In this document: one piece after another, positions 16,258 to 24,220 of the stretch
Position numbering within the stretch: position 1 is the first letter of the stretch
How the letters are laid out: every line of letters starts with the position of its first letter
Origin: Syntrophorhabdaceae bacterium
Lineage (GTDB): Bacteria > Desulfobacterota > Syntrophorhabdia > Syntrophorhabdales > Syntrophorhabdaceae
DNA: 64,000 bases
Direction of reading: 5' to 3'
Assembly (NCBI GenBank): GCA_026415675.1
Contig: JAOAGQ010000071.1
Coordinates: forward strand, 22,225 to 86,224
The notes under the pieces: generated by a model
Databases searched by the model: none
Told to the model about the DNA's origin: nothing
What the model saw: only the letters and a program-made list of their open reading frames with translations
Position numbers and translations under genes: made by a program

Positions 16258-16860
16258 CTATACCCTTGATCTTATGATGCCTATAACCCTGCCAAGGATG
16301 GTGACCTCTGAGGGTTCGTGGATGGTGGCTTCCATCTCCTTATTTTCTGGCTTGAGGATCACCTTCTTTTCCTTCAGGAATACCCTTTTAATTGTTGCCT
16401 CATCCCCTATGAGGACAACCCCTATCTCACCGTTTTCTATGGTGTTCTGAGGTCTTACAACGGCAAAATCGCCATCTAAAATACCCCCGTCCCTCATACT
16501 CTCCCCCCTCACCTTAAGGCAGAAGAGCCCCTCTCCGGGAAAGAGGGTCTCATCCACCTTTATCGTCCCGTCTATCTCCTCCGAGGCGATCTCAGGGCTT
16601 CCTGCCCTTATCCTTCCCAGAATGGGTATGGCCTTCCTTTCTGGGTAGGATGCCCCTATTATCTCTATACCTCTTGATCTCGAAGGGTTTATCCTGATAA
16701 AACCTTTTTTTTCAAGGGACTTGAGGTGCCCCCTTGCGGCAGGCCAGAGAAAGCCGAAGTGTGCCCCTATCTCCCTTATGGTGGGGGGATAGCCGTGTTT
16801 AGAGAGGTATTCCTTAAGGAACCCGAGCACCATCCTCTGGGTATGGGTGAGGTCTTTCAT
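16258..16860 (-). CDS. lexA: LexA repressor / self-cleaving SOS regulator
   Basis: 200 aa, normal LexA length. The N-terminal winged helix-turn-helix (residues 1-65) includes YPPTIREIGAHFGF. The self-cleavage site is Ala86-Gly87 (RIRAGSPE), and the serine-lysine protease dyad is Ser121 (RGESMRDGG) and Lys158 (ATIKRV). It heads the operon with the 79-aa gene and dinB. No ribosome binding site is present, and a palindrome sits immediately before the start, consistent with autorepression and a leaderless mRNA. Confidence 0.93.
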   Translation of the reverse strand: MKDLTHTQRMVLGFLKEYLSKHGYPPTIREIGAHFGFLWPAARGHLKSLEKKGFIRINPSRSRGIEIIGASYPERKAIPILGRIRAGSPEIASEEIDGTIKVDETLFPGEGLFCLKVRGESMRDGGILDGDFAVVRPQNTIENGEIGVVLIGDEATIKRVFLKEKKVILKPENKEMEATIHEPSEVTILGRVIGIIRSRV

Positions 16861-16861
16861 A

Positions 16862-16896
16862 TATACAAATGTATACTAAAAAATGGGAATTGTCAA
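16862..16896 (-). promoter_or_regulatory. lexA promoter with candidate LexA operator
   Basis: On the minus strand TTGACA (16896-16891) is followed by a -10 region at TACATT (16873-16868, spacer 17) or TATACA (16875-16870, spacer 15). TATACA (16862-16867) and TGTATA (16870-16875) form an exact inverted repeat with a two-base centre lying on the -10. The predicted start falls at about 16860-16862, the initiation codon itself. The sequence is unlike the E. coli SOS box, so assignment to LexA rests on position. Confidence 0.6.
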
Positions 16897-16973
16897 GCAA
16901 AATGGGAAAAGGCCGCACGATTAAATCCTGTCGGGACATCGTGCCACAAATAGTAAAAGGGATAGGTACCTTT

Positions 16974-17378
16974 TTAAATCAAGGCAACATCCTCGGGTTC
17001 TCCACCCATTCTGAATAGTTTTGCCTTGGCATCTTCTAAATAAAAGGTGAGAAAGACCTCATCATCTTCGCCTCTGGGATAAATCTTGAGTAGATGGGGT
17101 GCTTCCTTGAACACCTGAGCCTTTGCCTCCTTTGATTCATCGAATTGAACCCTGCCCCTTACCCTGAGCCATGTCATGCCGTCTTTTCCTATGGCAGATA
17201 TCTCGGTTTCAGGGTTCATCTTTAATTGTCTATATACCTCTTTGTTTTTATTGGTGCAGAAATAGAGTCTGTTGTTTCGTTTCATTACAAAGCCAAAGGG
17301 TCTTAATCGGGGTTTATCACCATCGACGGTAGCGATATGAAAGGCGTTGCCCTTTAAAAAGTCATAAGCAGTCATCAT
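16974..17378 (-). CDS. Pyridoxamine 5'-phosphate oxidase-like FMN-binding protein
   Basis: Split-barrel flavin-binding family, 134 aa from ATG 17378, which follows GGAGG by seven bases. The frame extends to 17441 but without a start signal. Core features are FHIATVDGDKPRLRPFGF, NRLYFCTNKNKEVYRQL and WLRVRGRVQF, typical of small PPOX-type proteins that bind FMN, heme or F420. The enzymatic role is unknown. It is unlinked to neighbours and lies between lexA and a divergent DUF4126 gene. Confidence 0.75.
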   Translation of the reverse strand: MMTAYDFLKGNAFHIATVDGDKPRLRPFGFVMKRNNRLYFCTNKNKEVYRQLKMNPETEISAIGKDGMTWLRVRGRVQFDESKEAKAQVFKEAPHLLKIYPRGEDDEVFLTFYLEDAKAKLFRMGGEPEDVALI

Positions 17379-17656
17379 TTGAGAACCTCCTGGAGCGAAC
17401 ATTTTTTCGAGCCCGGATCTTCTATGCAAGATTTGGGGCAATTATAATCTATAATATTTCCCTATTTTTTCTTTATCGTCAAGGGTAAGGGTGAAAAAAT
17501 AGATATGGACCTGAAGGATAGAAAGATAGGCTTCAAAGGGGTGGATTTTACAGGAGAAAAAAATAAAAGGGCTATTTATTGATTCATCTTGGTTGCATTC
17601 CACATCCTTGGAGAGTAAAATGTTTATTGGTTAAACCTCACCCAAGGGGCAATACA

Positions 17657-18226
17657 ATGGAGACAGTGCTCGGTTTAATTGTTGGGATAGGTCTCAGTGC
17701 TGCGTGCGGCTTTAGGGTATTTGTGCCGTTGTTGGGTCTTAGCATCGCCTCAATGGGTAACCATATAACACTGGCCCCTGGGTTTGAGTGGATTGGTACA
17801 TGGCCGGCTCTAATTGCATTTTTGACGGCAACCATCCTTGAGATAATGGCATACCATATACCCTGGGTAGACAACCTTATGGATACCCTTATGACCCCTG
17901 CGGCCATCATCGCCGGCATCATTGTAACGGCGTCAATGGTTGGAGATATATCCCCGTTTTTGAAGTGGTCCCTTGCCATTATTGCAGGGGGTAGTATCTC
18001 TGGGATTGTCCAAGGGGGGATGGTTTTTTTGAGGGCCGGTTCGACAGGTACAACGAGCGGTCTGGCAAACCCGATTCTATCAACCTTAGAGACCTTTGGT
18101 TCTATAATGATCACGTTTCTGGCGATTGTACTTCCCGTCCTGTGCCTTTTTTCCGTAGCGTGGATTTGCTACAAAATGGTAAGGAAGTTGATGTCTGCCA
18201 CTTCTTTCATCACCAGAAGAGATTAG
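17657..18226 (+). CDS. DUF4126 family membrane protein
   Basis: Integral membrane protein of 189 aa with about five hydrophobic segments. The N-terminal GIGLSAACGFRVFVPLLGLS is the recognisable DUF4126 signature. I chose ATG 17657 preceded by AAGGGG, although the frame is open back to 17579. The function of the family is not established. The 279-base region before it holds only a 26-codon open frame at about 17503 with no family match that I can see. Confidence 0.72.
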   Translation: METVLGLIVGIGLSAACGFRVFVPLLGLSIASMGNHITLAPGFEWIGTWPALIAFLTATILEIMAYHIPWVDNLMDTLMTPAAIIAGIIVTASMVGDISPFLKWSLAIIAGGSISGIVQGGMVFLRAGSTGTTSGLANPILSTLETFGSIMITFLAIVLPVLCLFSVAWICYKMVRKLMSATSFITRRD

Positions 18227-18366
18227 CGATTCACAATAACTAACACAATCCTGAATATGCACTTTCTCAGAATGGAAGTTTTTAGAAATAGTATAAGTGG
18301 CTTCAGGCCTTGACAATTTTTTCACTACAATTTTAAGCGGATTCATGTTATATAAAAACATCATAT

Positions 18367-18440
18367 TGCCCCCGTAGCTCAGGAGGATAGAGCGTCGGTT
18401 TCCTAAACCGCAGGCCGCATGTTCGAGTCATGCCGGGGGC
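18367..18440 (+). tRNA. tRNA-Arg (CCT)
   Basis: Acceptor GCCCCCG (18367-18373) pairs with CGGGGGC (18433-18439), discriminator A, and CCA is not encoded (unlike the Cys and Gly genes above). The anticodon loop TTCCTAA gives CCT. The T-arm is GCATGTTCGAGTCATGC. The outer pair of the anticodon stem is a T-C mismatch, so this is slightly non-standard. Confidence 0.88.
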
Positions 18441-18857
18441 ATATTATAAATACTTTTTTGTTTTTAAAACGGGGGAGAAAAATCCCATCCTGAATAAAGG
18501 GGTATTAAAATTGTCTTAGGGGCTGCCCACTCTCCTCTAACATCTATTCCTAAAAGAGGTATATAGGGTCCATCTGATGGTATCCATGATGTTTAAACTT
18601 AAGACCCCTTTGATTGAGTTTAAATAGTACTTGTACTTGAGATGTGGCCGAACGAGACAGACTCTCTCCGGAACGGTTATCATTTTTAAGCACAAAATTC
18701 AAAATCTGATTACCCCCTATATCAAAAAAATTACCCCATTGAAGAAAAAAATCTAATGATATAACCCATTTTGAGAAAAATTATTTTTTTTATAATAAGT
18801 GATAGAAATCACTTACAAAGAAATATGGATGTTCTATAGTAATAATACGAGGCGATT
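18441..18857. other. 417-base AT-rich region without a convincing gene
   Basis: No open frame here has a usable start signal. TTTAAACT (18592-18599) and AGTTTAAA (18617-18624) form an 8-base inverted repeat with a 17-base loop. On the minus strand a 47-codon frame from GTG 18693 to the stop at 18550 ends HHGYHQMDPIYLF; it may be a gene remnant but lacks a ribosome binding site. The last 100 bases are very AT-rich and may hold the promoter of the next gene. Confidence 0.4.
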
Positions 18858-19088
18858 ATGTTTTTAATATTTTTAGTTATCTTCTTTACTTTCTGCTTTG
18901 CTTACTCGGTCTATCTTTTTAATAAACATATAAATTTTAAAAGAGAAGCGAAATTCAAAAATTTTAAGAGCCGTATACCCTGCAGAAAAACAGGAAAAAT
19001 TTATCGTAGTGTCGGCCATAATGTATCGGTGCCCATAAATGAGCTTGTAATGGCGTTTACTGATAGAGGCTGTGAGGAACAGGGATAA
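18858..19088 (+). CDS. Small single-pass membrane protein, unknown
   Basis: Not recognised. It is 76 aa with one N-terminal transmembrane segment (LIFLVIFFTFCFAYSVYLF), then a basic stretch (KREAKFKNFKSR) and a soluble tail with cysteines at PCRKTG and GCEEQG. ACGAGGCG precedes the ATG by five bases. It is isolated between non-coding stretches, so it could be an orphan small protein. The basic region after the membrane segment predicts an inside-facing C terminus. Confidence 0.45.
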   Translation: MFLIFLVIFFTFCFAYSVYLFNKHINFKREAKFKNFKSRIPCRKTGKIYRSVGHNVSVPINELVMAFTDRGCEEQG

Positions 19089-19162
19089 AAATATTAAATT
19101 TTAAAATGTGATTATCCTTAAGTCATAGCAAAGGGTTGACTGACTAAATCTACATCAACTGT

Positions 19163-19240
19163 CCTTTTGGGTAATATCGTTAACATCCATCTTATGGCAG
19201 GGATTACGTTGAGTTTCTTCCGATGATATTACCTTTTGGG
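19163..19240. repeat. Inverted repeat with nested direct repeat
   Basis: GGTAATATC (19170-19178) pairs exactly with GATATTACC (19225-19233), enclosing a 46-base loop. The nine-base word CCTTTTGGG occurs at both ends (19163-19171 and 19232-19240). It lies about 130 bases before the acyltransferase-like gene and could be a structured leader or binding site. It matches no known RNA family that I recognise. Confidence 0.35.
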
Positions 19241-19372
19241 AACAAATATCTCTTTTCCCTCCGTCCCATAAATAGTAGTAGGTAAACCTAAGGCTATTAA
19301 AAAACGGTGTGTCCTTGGCAGGGAAGGGTTCTACAGGCTTTATTTTTTATCGACTTATGATAAACTCTTTTT

Positions 19373-20242
19373 GTGTTAACCCATGCCCAAGAGATGTATA
19401 TTAGAGAGATGGCCTATATACCGGAACACATAGTTGGACTTATGGCGTCCATATCGGGGGGTGAGCCCTTTCTTATAAACGATTGCCTTTGTTATTCAAA
19501 GTCTGGGTTACTTATCGTTATCGGATATCCGTTGAATGGAGTTTTTTCTAAGGATCTATTCATAGCCCTTCTAAATGAGGCAACATCCCTTTTTAACCCT
19601 CTATCTGTGAGAGTCGCTGCCCCTGAGATACCCGATGAAATCTTTATGTCAAGCAAGGAAAAGGGGATAGACACATTTTATAACCTTAATATTGAAGGTT
19701 TTTCCGTTAAAAGGAGGCTCATGAGGGAGGTAGAGAAGGCTCGGGAAAGGTTAAATGTTGAAGTCTCCCGCGAATTTACAGAAGCACATGAAAAGGTAAT
19801 GGAGGAGTTTTTAAAGACAAAAGGGCCAAACGCCCGCATCAAAGACCTGTATCTATCCCTTCCTCGATGGATAAAGGATATAGACACGACCTCTCTTTTA
19901 ACGGCAAGGGACAAAAAAGGCCGTGTATCTGCATTCTATGCAGTGGATTTCTGGCCGAAGAGGTTTGCCGCATATATACTAGGTTGCCATTCAGAGAGAG
20001 ACTACACACCCCATGCCTCCGATTTACTCTTCTATGAGATGGTGAGGATTGCAAGGGAGAAAGGGAAAAGGTATATTAATTTAGGACTCGGGGTGAACGA
20101 AGGGATAAAAAGGTTCAAGGAAAAATGGGGTGGTGTCCCCTCTCTCGGCTATACCTTCTGTGAATATGAAACAGGAGAAAAAAGGGGTGGTTTTATCGAT
20201 AGCTTCATGAAGTTTATAAGAATATTACCCGGTGGTCTTTAG
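19373..20242 (+). CDS. GNAT-fold acyltransferase-like protein (DUF2156/FemAB-like)
   Basis: 289 aa. The C-terminal half resembles the GNAT-type domain of DUF2156 / FemAB-like proteins: TARDKKGRVSAFYAVDFWP, HASDLLFYEMVRIAREKGKR and NLGLGVNEGIKRFKEKWGG. These proteins transfer acyl or aminoacyl groups, often to cell-envelope acceptors. The donor and acceptor are unknown here. The start is uncertain: GTG 19373, ATG 19394 and ATG 19409 are all in frame without a strong ribosome binding site. The next gene starts on the base after its stop, so the two are coupled. Confidence 0.65.
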   Translation: MLTHAQEMYIREMAYIPEHIVGLMASISGGEPFLINDCLCYSKSGLLIVIGYPLNGVFSKDLFIALLNEATSLFNPLSVRVAAPEIPDEIFMSSKEKGIDTFYNLNIEGFSVKRRLMREVEKARERLNVEVSREFTEAHEKVMEEFLKTKGPNARIKDLYLSLPRWIKDIDTTSLLTARDKKGRVSAFYAVDFWPKRFAAYILGCHSERDYTPHASDLLFYEMVRIAREKGKRYINLGLGVNEGIKRFKEKWGGVPSLGYTFCEYETGEKRGGFIDSFMKFIRILPGGL

Positions 20243-21079
20243 ATGGTCCTTGAGATATTAAAAGAGAAGACCTTCAGGATGGCATGGACGGTTCAAAAGG
20301 GGGATAAAATTGGTTACCTCGCAGGGACTGCCCATTTTTTCCCGTATAGTTTTAAAAGGTCTCTTAAAAGATTGATAGAGAAGACGAAGATCGTTCTCCT
20401 TGAAGGCCCTCTGGATGAGAGGAGTATGGAAAACGTAAGAAAATACGGTCTGGATGAGAAAGAAAGCCTTCTATTTTTAGAACTCCTTGAGAGGGAGACA
20501 GTGGAGAAGATGAACAGGATATTCGAGAAGGAAACACCGGAGAGTTTAGGTTCTCTTATGGGTTATATAAATAGATTAACAAACAACAAGGAGTTAAGAC
20601 TCCATCCTGAGATAAGGGGGCTAAAACCTTGGATGACCTTTTTCAGGACCTGGTCCCAGTATTTAAGAAACAGGGGATGGAAGTTTTCGGTAGATATGGA
20701 GGCGTATGAGGTTGCAAAGAGTCTCGGAAAAGAGATACATTTCATAGAGACAATAGAGGAACAGATAAAGGCCTTGGAAGGGATACCGACAGAGCGGATT
20801 TTGAATTTTCTAAAAAAGCTCGATACCTGGGATACATACACAAAAAGGCACGTCAAATATTACCTTGCCGGGGATTATGAAGGAATAAGGGGTTTAATAA
20901 CCGAATATCCCACCCGTTGTGAATCCATAATTGACAGAAGGGACCCGGTGATGTTCGAGAGGATTATACCTTACATGGAGCGAGGTGGTGCAATAGCCTT
21001 TGTTGGAACTTCCCACGTCTTCGGTATAAAGAAGCGCCTTGAAGATAAGGGCTTTACGGTCAATAAGTATGAAGGGTAA
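20243..21079 (+). CDS. TraB/GumN family protein
   Basis: 278 aa, recognised by the N-terminal segment DKIGYLAGTAHFFP, the following VLLEGPLDE, and the C-terminal GGAIAFVGTSHVFGIKKRL. Conserved His and Glu residues in these motifs have suggested a metal-dependent hydrolase fold for the family, but the biochemical role is unsettled. No signal peptide is seen. It is translated directly after the acyltransferase-like gene (zero-base gap), pointing to a joint function that is not known. Confidence 0.75.
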   Translation: MVLEILKEKTFRMAWTVQKGDKIGYLAGTAHFFPYSFKRSLKRLIEKTKIVLLEGPLDERSMENVRKYGLDEKESLLFLELLERETVEKMNRIFEKETPESLGSLMGYINRLTNNKELRLHPEIRGLKPWMTFFRTWSQYLRNRGWKFSVDMEAYEVAKSLGKEIHFIETIEEQIKALEGIPTERILNFLKKLDTWDTYTKRHVKYYLAGDYEGIRGLITEYPTRCESIIDRRDPVMFERIIPYMERGGAIAFVGTSHVFGIKKRLEDKGFTVNKYEG

Positions 21080-21099
21080 ATAGAGGTATTAGGTAAATA

Positions 21100-21837
21100 T
21101 TACTCTTTCCTCAGCTCATGCCAGAAAGTTTTTATGTAGCCTCTTTCATCAACCGTATGTACCTGTTTAGCCGGATCAGGTCTTCCTTCTATACATCTCC
21201 ATTCGTATACGGTTTTTCTTCCCGATACATAGGCAGGTATCGTATCGGCCGATGGGTTTTCCCTACAGAAATCGAGCATTTCTTTGCCTGGTTTTTTCGT
21301 TACATCTCCTTTTTCCATACACGGTATATTAGCCCCATACATACAGACAAAGACCTTTTTATTCATGCATCTCCAGACTGAATTTTCTATAAACTGAATA
21401 GGTGTATCAGGGGAGATAAGCCCCTTATGTATCATGCTCGATATGATTGAGTCGGGCATCTTAACCCCTTTATATCTTTTATCAGGTACATCAATCGTCC
21501 CTATAAAAGAGCAGTACTCAAAAGGATCATCTGTTGTAAATGTCTTTTTGGTATTGCCCTCTTGATCGCATTCCCCCCTGAAATACGCCCATTCTTCACA
21601 TTCCTTATTGTTGAAAATACAGATACCATATTCGCCGCCATCTTTGTCTTTCCTGATGACGAGTCTCCCCCCTGTCTTAATGCAGTATTCAGAGGCGGGA
21701 TTTGCGATAAGGGTTTTTTTATCCTCTGTCGATGGTGCCTCGGGTTCCCTGTTCTGCCCGTGGCCCGGAAAACAAAAGACCGTATTAAATACAGAAAGGT
21801 ATATGCTCAATATAACCCTGAAAAGTACTTTCCTCAT
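21100..21837 (-). CDS. Exported DUF333-domain protein
   Basis: 245 aa with an N-terminal signal peptide (VLFRVILSIYLSVFNTVFC) that can end near residue 25. Residues about 47-90 form a DUF333 domain: NPASEYCIKTGGRL, GEYGICIFNNKECEEWAYFRGEC. The rest is cysteine-rich in regularly spaced pairs (FEYCSFIG, VWRCMNKKVFVCMYGANIPC, MLDFCREN, YEWRCIEG), suggesting disulfides in the periplasm. The function is unknown. It starts six bases after the stop of the amidohydrolase upstream and has no own ribosome binding site, so it is translationally coupled to it. Confidence 0.68.
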   Translation of the reverse strand: MRKVLFRVILSIYLSVFNTVFCFPGHGQNREPEAPSTEDKKTLIANPASEYCIKTGGRLVIRKDKDGGEYGICIFNNKECEEWAYFRGECDQEGNTKKTFTTDDPFEYCSFIGTIDVPDKRYKGVKMPDSIISSMIHKGLISPDTPIQFIENSVWRCMNKKVFVCMYGANIPCMEKGDVTKKPGKEMLDFCRENPSADTIPAYVSGRKTVYEWRCIEGRPDPAKQVHTVDERGYIKTFWHELRKE

Positions 21838-21843
21838 ATCACA

Positions 21844-22644
21844 CTAATCACAGTTGTAAAACTCTTTTAGTGGAAATCGATTTTGATTTTCACTATTAAG
21901 TCGTGCCAATTTTATTATGTTTTTATAAAGGATCAGTTCCTTTTCATCTCTCGTTACGGGAAGGGAGAGGATCTTTGAAAGTTCGTTTTCCATGCGCCCG
22001 AAAGGGACATCAGAGGCGAATATCACCCTGTGGGCCCCGATGGTTTCAACAAATTTAAGTATGTCCCCCTGAGAACTCAAGGCTGTATCAAAAAAGATGT
22101 TTTCATTATTTTTAAAACTCTTTAAAAAAGAGATAGGGTTTCCCCCTAAAAGACCGAGATGGGGTATTATGATCTTCAAATCTTCCGCCATTTCAACAAA
22201 GATTTCGGTAAAACGCAATTCTTCCTCGAAAATTATAGGTTTACCTGTCTTCTTTAGCTTTTCAATCAAAGGGGGTAATGCCTCATCTTCAAGTACCTTA
22301 TAATTTGAAGCGGCATCCTGCCATCCCCTCATCCAGTGCCATTTTCCGCCGTAATATCCATCAGGTATGGGTTCAAACCCAAAGGTATCGTAGTTCTCCC
22401 TTATGTAGTGATAGGGGATGAAACTATGTACCCTTTTCGTCTCCTCAAGGAGGAGGATATTTATCTCGTTACTCTCTATGGCAGTTGAGGGGAAGGGCAT
22501 AATAATAACATGGGTTATCCCCGAAACCCTTTGCTGGCTTTGAATCTCTTTTGTTGTTACCTCTGTTCCAAGGGTTATGGATGGGCCCCAGTGGACATGA
22601 CTGTCTATGATATATTCAAAGTCCATCTTACTTTTCATTAACAC
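21844..22644 (-). CDS. Amidohydrolase_2 family metal-dependent hydrolase
   Basis: TIM-barrel hydrolase, 266 aa in the longest form. The metal-binding HxH is intact (IIDSHVHWGP), with further ligand segments IIPHLGLLGG and FASDVPFG. The start is uncertain: GTG 22644, ATG 22638 and ATG 22626 are in frame and none has a strong ribosome binding site. Unlike the liv-linked paralogue it keeps the HxH pair. It heads a two-gene run with the DUF333 protein. The substrate is unknown. Confidence 0.7.
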   Translation of the reverse strand: MLMKSKMDFEYIIDSHVHWGPSITLGTEVTTKEIQSQQRVSGITHVIIMPFPSTAIESNEINILLLEETKRVHSFIPYHYIRENYDTFGFEPIPDGYYGGKWHWMRGWQDAASNYKVLEDEALPPLIEKLKKTGKPIIFEEELRFTEIFVEMAEDLKIIIPHLGLLGGNPISFLKSFKNNENIFFDTALSSQGDILKFVETIGAHRVIFASDVPFGRMENELSKILSLPVTRDEKELILYKNIIKLARLNSENQNRFPLKEFYNCD

Positions 22645-22836
22645 AGATGTTATACGAATGTAAACAGGGTTGGTCCTGTTAAAGGTCGGTTTTTATCTTC
22701 TATTAAAATAAAAATTGCTTGCATGTCTTATCTATGATAAAAACAGATAGTTAAAAGGGGGCTTATTTGTTAGAAGTCATTACGTTTTTTAGATTTTTTC
22801 CACCATTTTTTATAAGCTCAAACCATGCTTCTTATT

Positions 22837-22867
22837 TTGACGTAAACGGGATAAAGCAAACTATATA
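22837..22867 (+). promoter_or_regulatory. Possible promoter of the exported aldolase gene
   Basis: TTGACG (22837-22842) and TATATA (22862-22867) are separated by 19 bases in an AT-rich leader. The spacing is longer than ideal. The rest of the 22645-22896 interval shows no gene. Confidence 0.35.
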
Positions 22868-22896
22868 TATAATTTTTAAAAAACAGGAGGTGACCT

Positions 22897-23736
22897 ATGG
22901 AGGTAAAGATTTCCAGTATTTTTTGTGTAAGGATTTTATTTTTCTTACTGGTTATATCTTTTTTCGTATCGCCAATGCAGGGTACCTCTTTTGCCATTAT
23001 GTATAACCCCAATCCAAAGACGGCTAAAGAGGCGATAGAGCAGGTTGTCTGGGCAAATAGGATCCTTGCAAACGAGGGGATCCTCGACGACCAGGGGCAT
23101 GTGACGGTGAGAAACCCTGAAAATCCAAATACATTTTTTATAGCCCGGGGAAATGCCCCGGAGACGGTGACAAAGGATGATATCATAGAGGTCGATTTCG
23201 AAGGGAATATCGTAACCAAAACAAAGTATACCACATACTCTGAGTGGCCTATACATGGAAGAATATATAAGGCAAGACCTGATGTAAACGCGATAGTCCA
23301 TGCCCATCCAAGGCAGGCAATCGTTCTCTCTGTGCTGGATCTACCCTTTATCATGCTGACACATCTATCCTCCATGTTCTACGAGGGGGTGCCCAACTAT
23401 GACGGTTACGATTTTGAATCCCCCGATTCAACAGGTATGCTTGTAAAGAAAAAAGAAGAGGGGGACAGGATGGCAAAGACACTGGGGAAATCCATGGCAA
23501 TGCTTATGAGGGGACATGGCTGTGTTGTGGTAGGAAAGAGCATACCCCATGCGGTTCAGGCGTCCCTTGTTTTAAGGGAAAATATCGCAATACAACTCGA
23601 AGCCCAGAGGTTCGGTAAGCCAAAGGGTCTATCGAGGGAAGAGGCGATAAAGGCCTTCAAGGCCTTAGGCGGTCCTGCCAAAGGATGGGAGGCATGGGTA
23701 TTAAGGGTCAAAAAGGCGATGCCTGATATGAGGTGA
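22897..23736 (+). CDS. Class II aldolase/adducin-family protein with a signal peptide
   Basis: 279 aa. Class II aldolase fold with zinc ligands His135 and His137 (IVHAHPRQA) and His207 (RGHGCVVV), and a likely catalytic Glu116 (YSEWPIHGRIY). These normally cleave or epimerise sugar phosphates in the cytoplasm. Here residues 1-33 form a clear signal peptide: charged start, hydrophobic core ILFFLLVISFFV, small residues before TSFA. Export is therefore expected and is unusual for the family. AGGAGG lies about seven bases before ATG 22897. A terminator follows, so it is probably monocistronic. Confidence 0.75.
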   Translation: MEVKISSIFCVRILFFLLVISFFVSPMQGTSFAIMYNPNPKTAKEAIEQVVWANRILANEGILDDQGHVTVRNPENPNTFFIARGNAPETVTKDDIIEVDFEGNIVTKTKYTTYSEWPIHGRIYKARPDVNAIVHAHPRQAIVLSVLDLPFIMLTHLSSMFYEGVPNYDGYDFESPDSTGMLVKKKEEGDRMAKTLGKSMAMLMRGHGCVVVGKSIPHAVQASLVLRENIAIQLEAQRFGKPKGLSREEAIKAFKALGGPAKGWEAWVLRVKKAMPDMR

Positions 23737-23773
23737 AAAAGGAAAAAGGTATAAAAAGTATATAAAAATAAAA

Positions 23774-23801
23774 AGGGGTAGAAACTATACCCTCTTTTTT
23801 T
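23774..23801 (+). terminator. Intrinsic terminator after the aldolase gene
   Basis: AGGG...TAG (23774-23781) pairs with CTA...CCCT (23785-23793) with a small internal loop, followed by C and seven T (23795-23801). Confidence 0.55.
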
Positions 23802-24220
23802 GCCTGCCGGTAAAAGCTTTTAAGGATAACACCATCTATACGGGCATAAGGTTTTATTATTTTTGATGAACTATCCCATACGGCAAGTCAAAATACCGGC
23901 GTTTGCAGTGTATAAACAGGTTGCGTCTAAAAAGCCTTACGGAAAAATATGGATTTGAAAATTATAGCCTTAAAATGTTGGCATTATATATTGAAAGACA
24001 AACATTTACCGATAGATATTTCGATTTCCCTATAGAGTAAAAAATATGTCGGGGCATTATTAATTTTATCTCTATATATCCTTTTTGTCGGTCTAACCTT
24101 GACTGATTAAGACTTTCTTTTGGATTTGGATTTTTTTAATCTGTTATGCTAAATTTATCAACCGTTTTATTCAAAAATTTTTTTTATAATTTAATGAATT
24201 AAAATTAAAGAGTTACGGAC
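23802..24220. other. 419-base AT-rich intergenic region
   Basis: Nothing convincing is visible. A 30-codon frame from ATG 23866 lacks a ribosome binding site. The final 100 bases are extremely AT-rich and presumably contain the sbtA promoter, but no clean -35/-10 pair stands out. Confidence 0.35.

Noticed and set aside
17503..17583. 26-codon open frame before the DUF4126 gene
   Set aside because: Too short, weak start context and no recognisable feature.
18550..18693. 47-codon minus-strand frame in the 18441-18857 gap
   Set aside because: No ribosome binding site and no recognisable family; kept only as a note in the gap entry.
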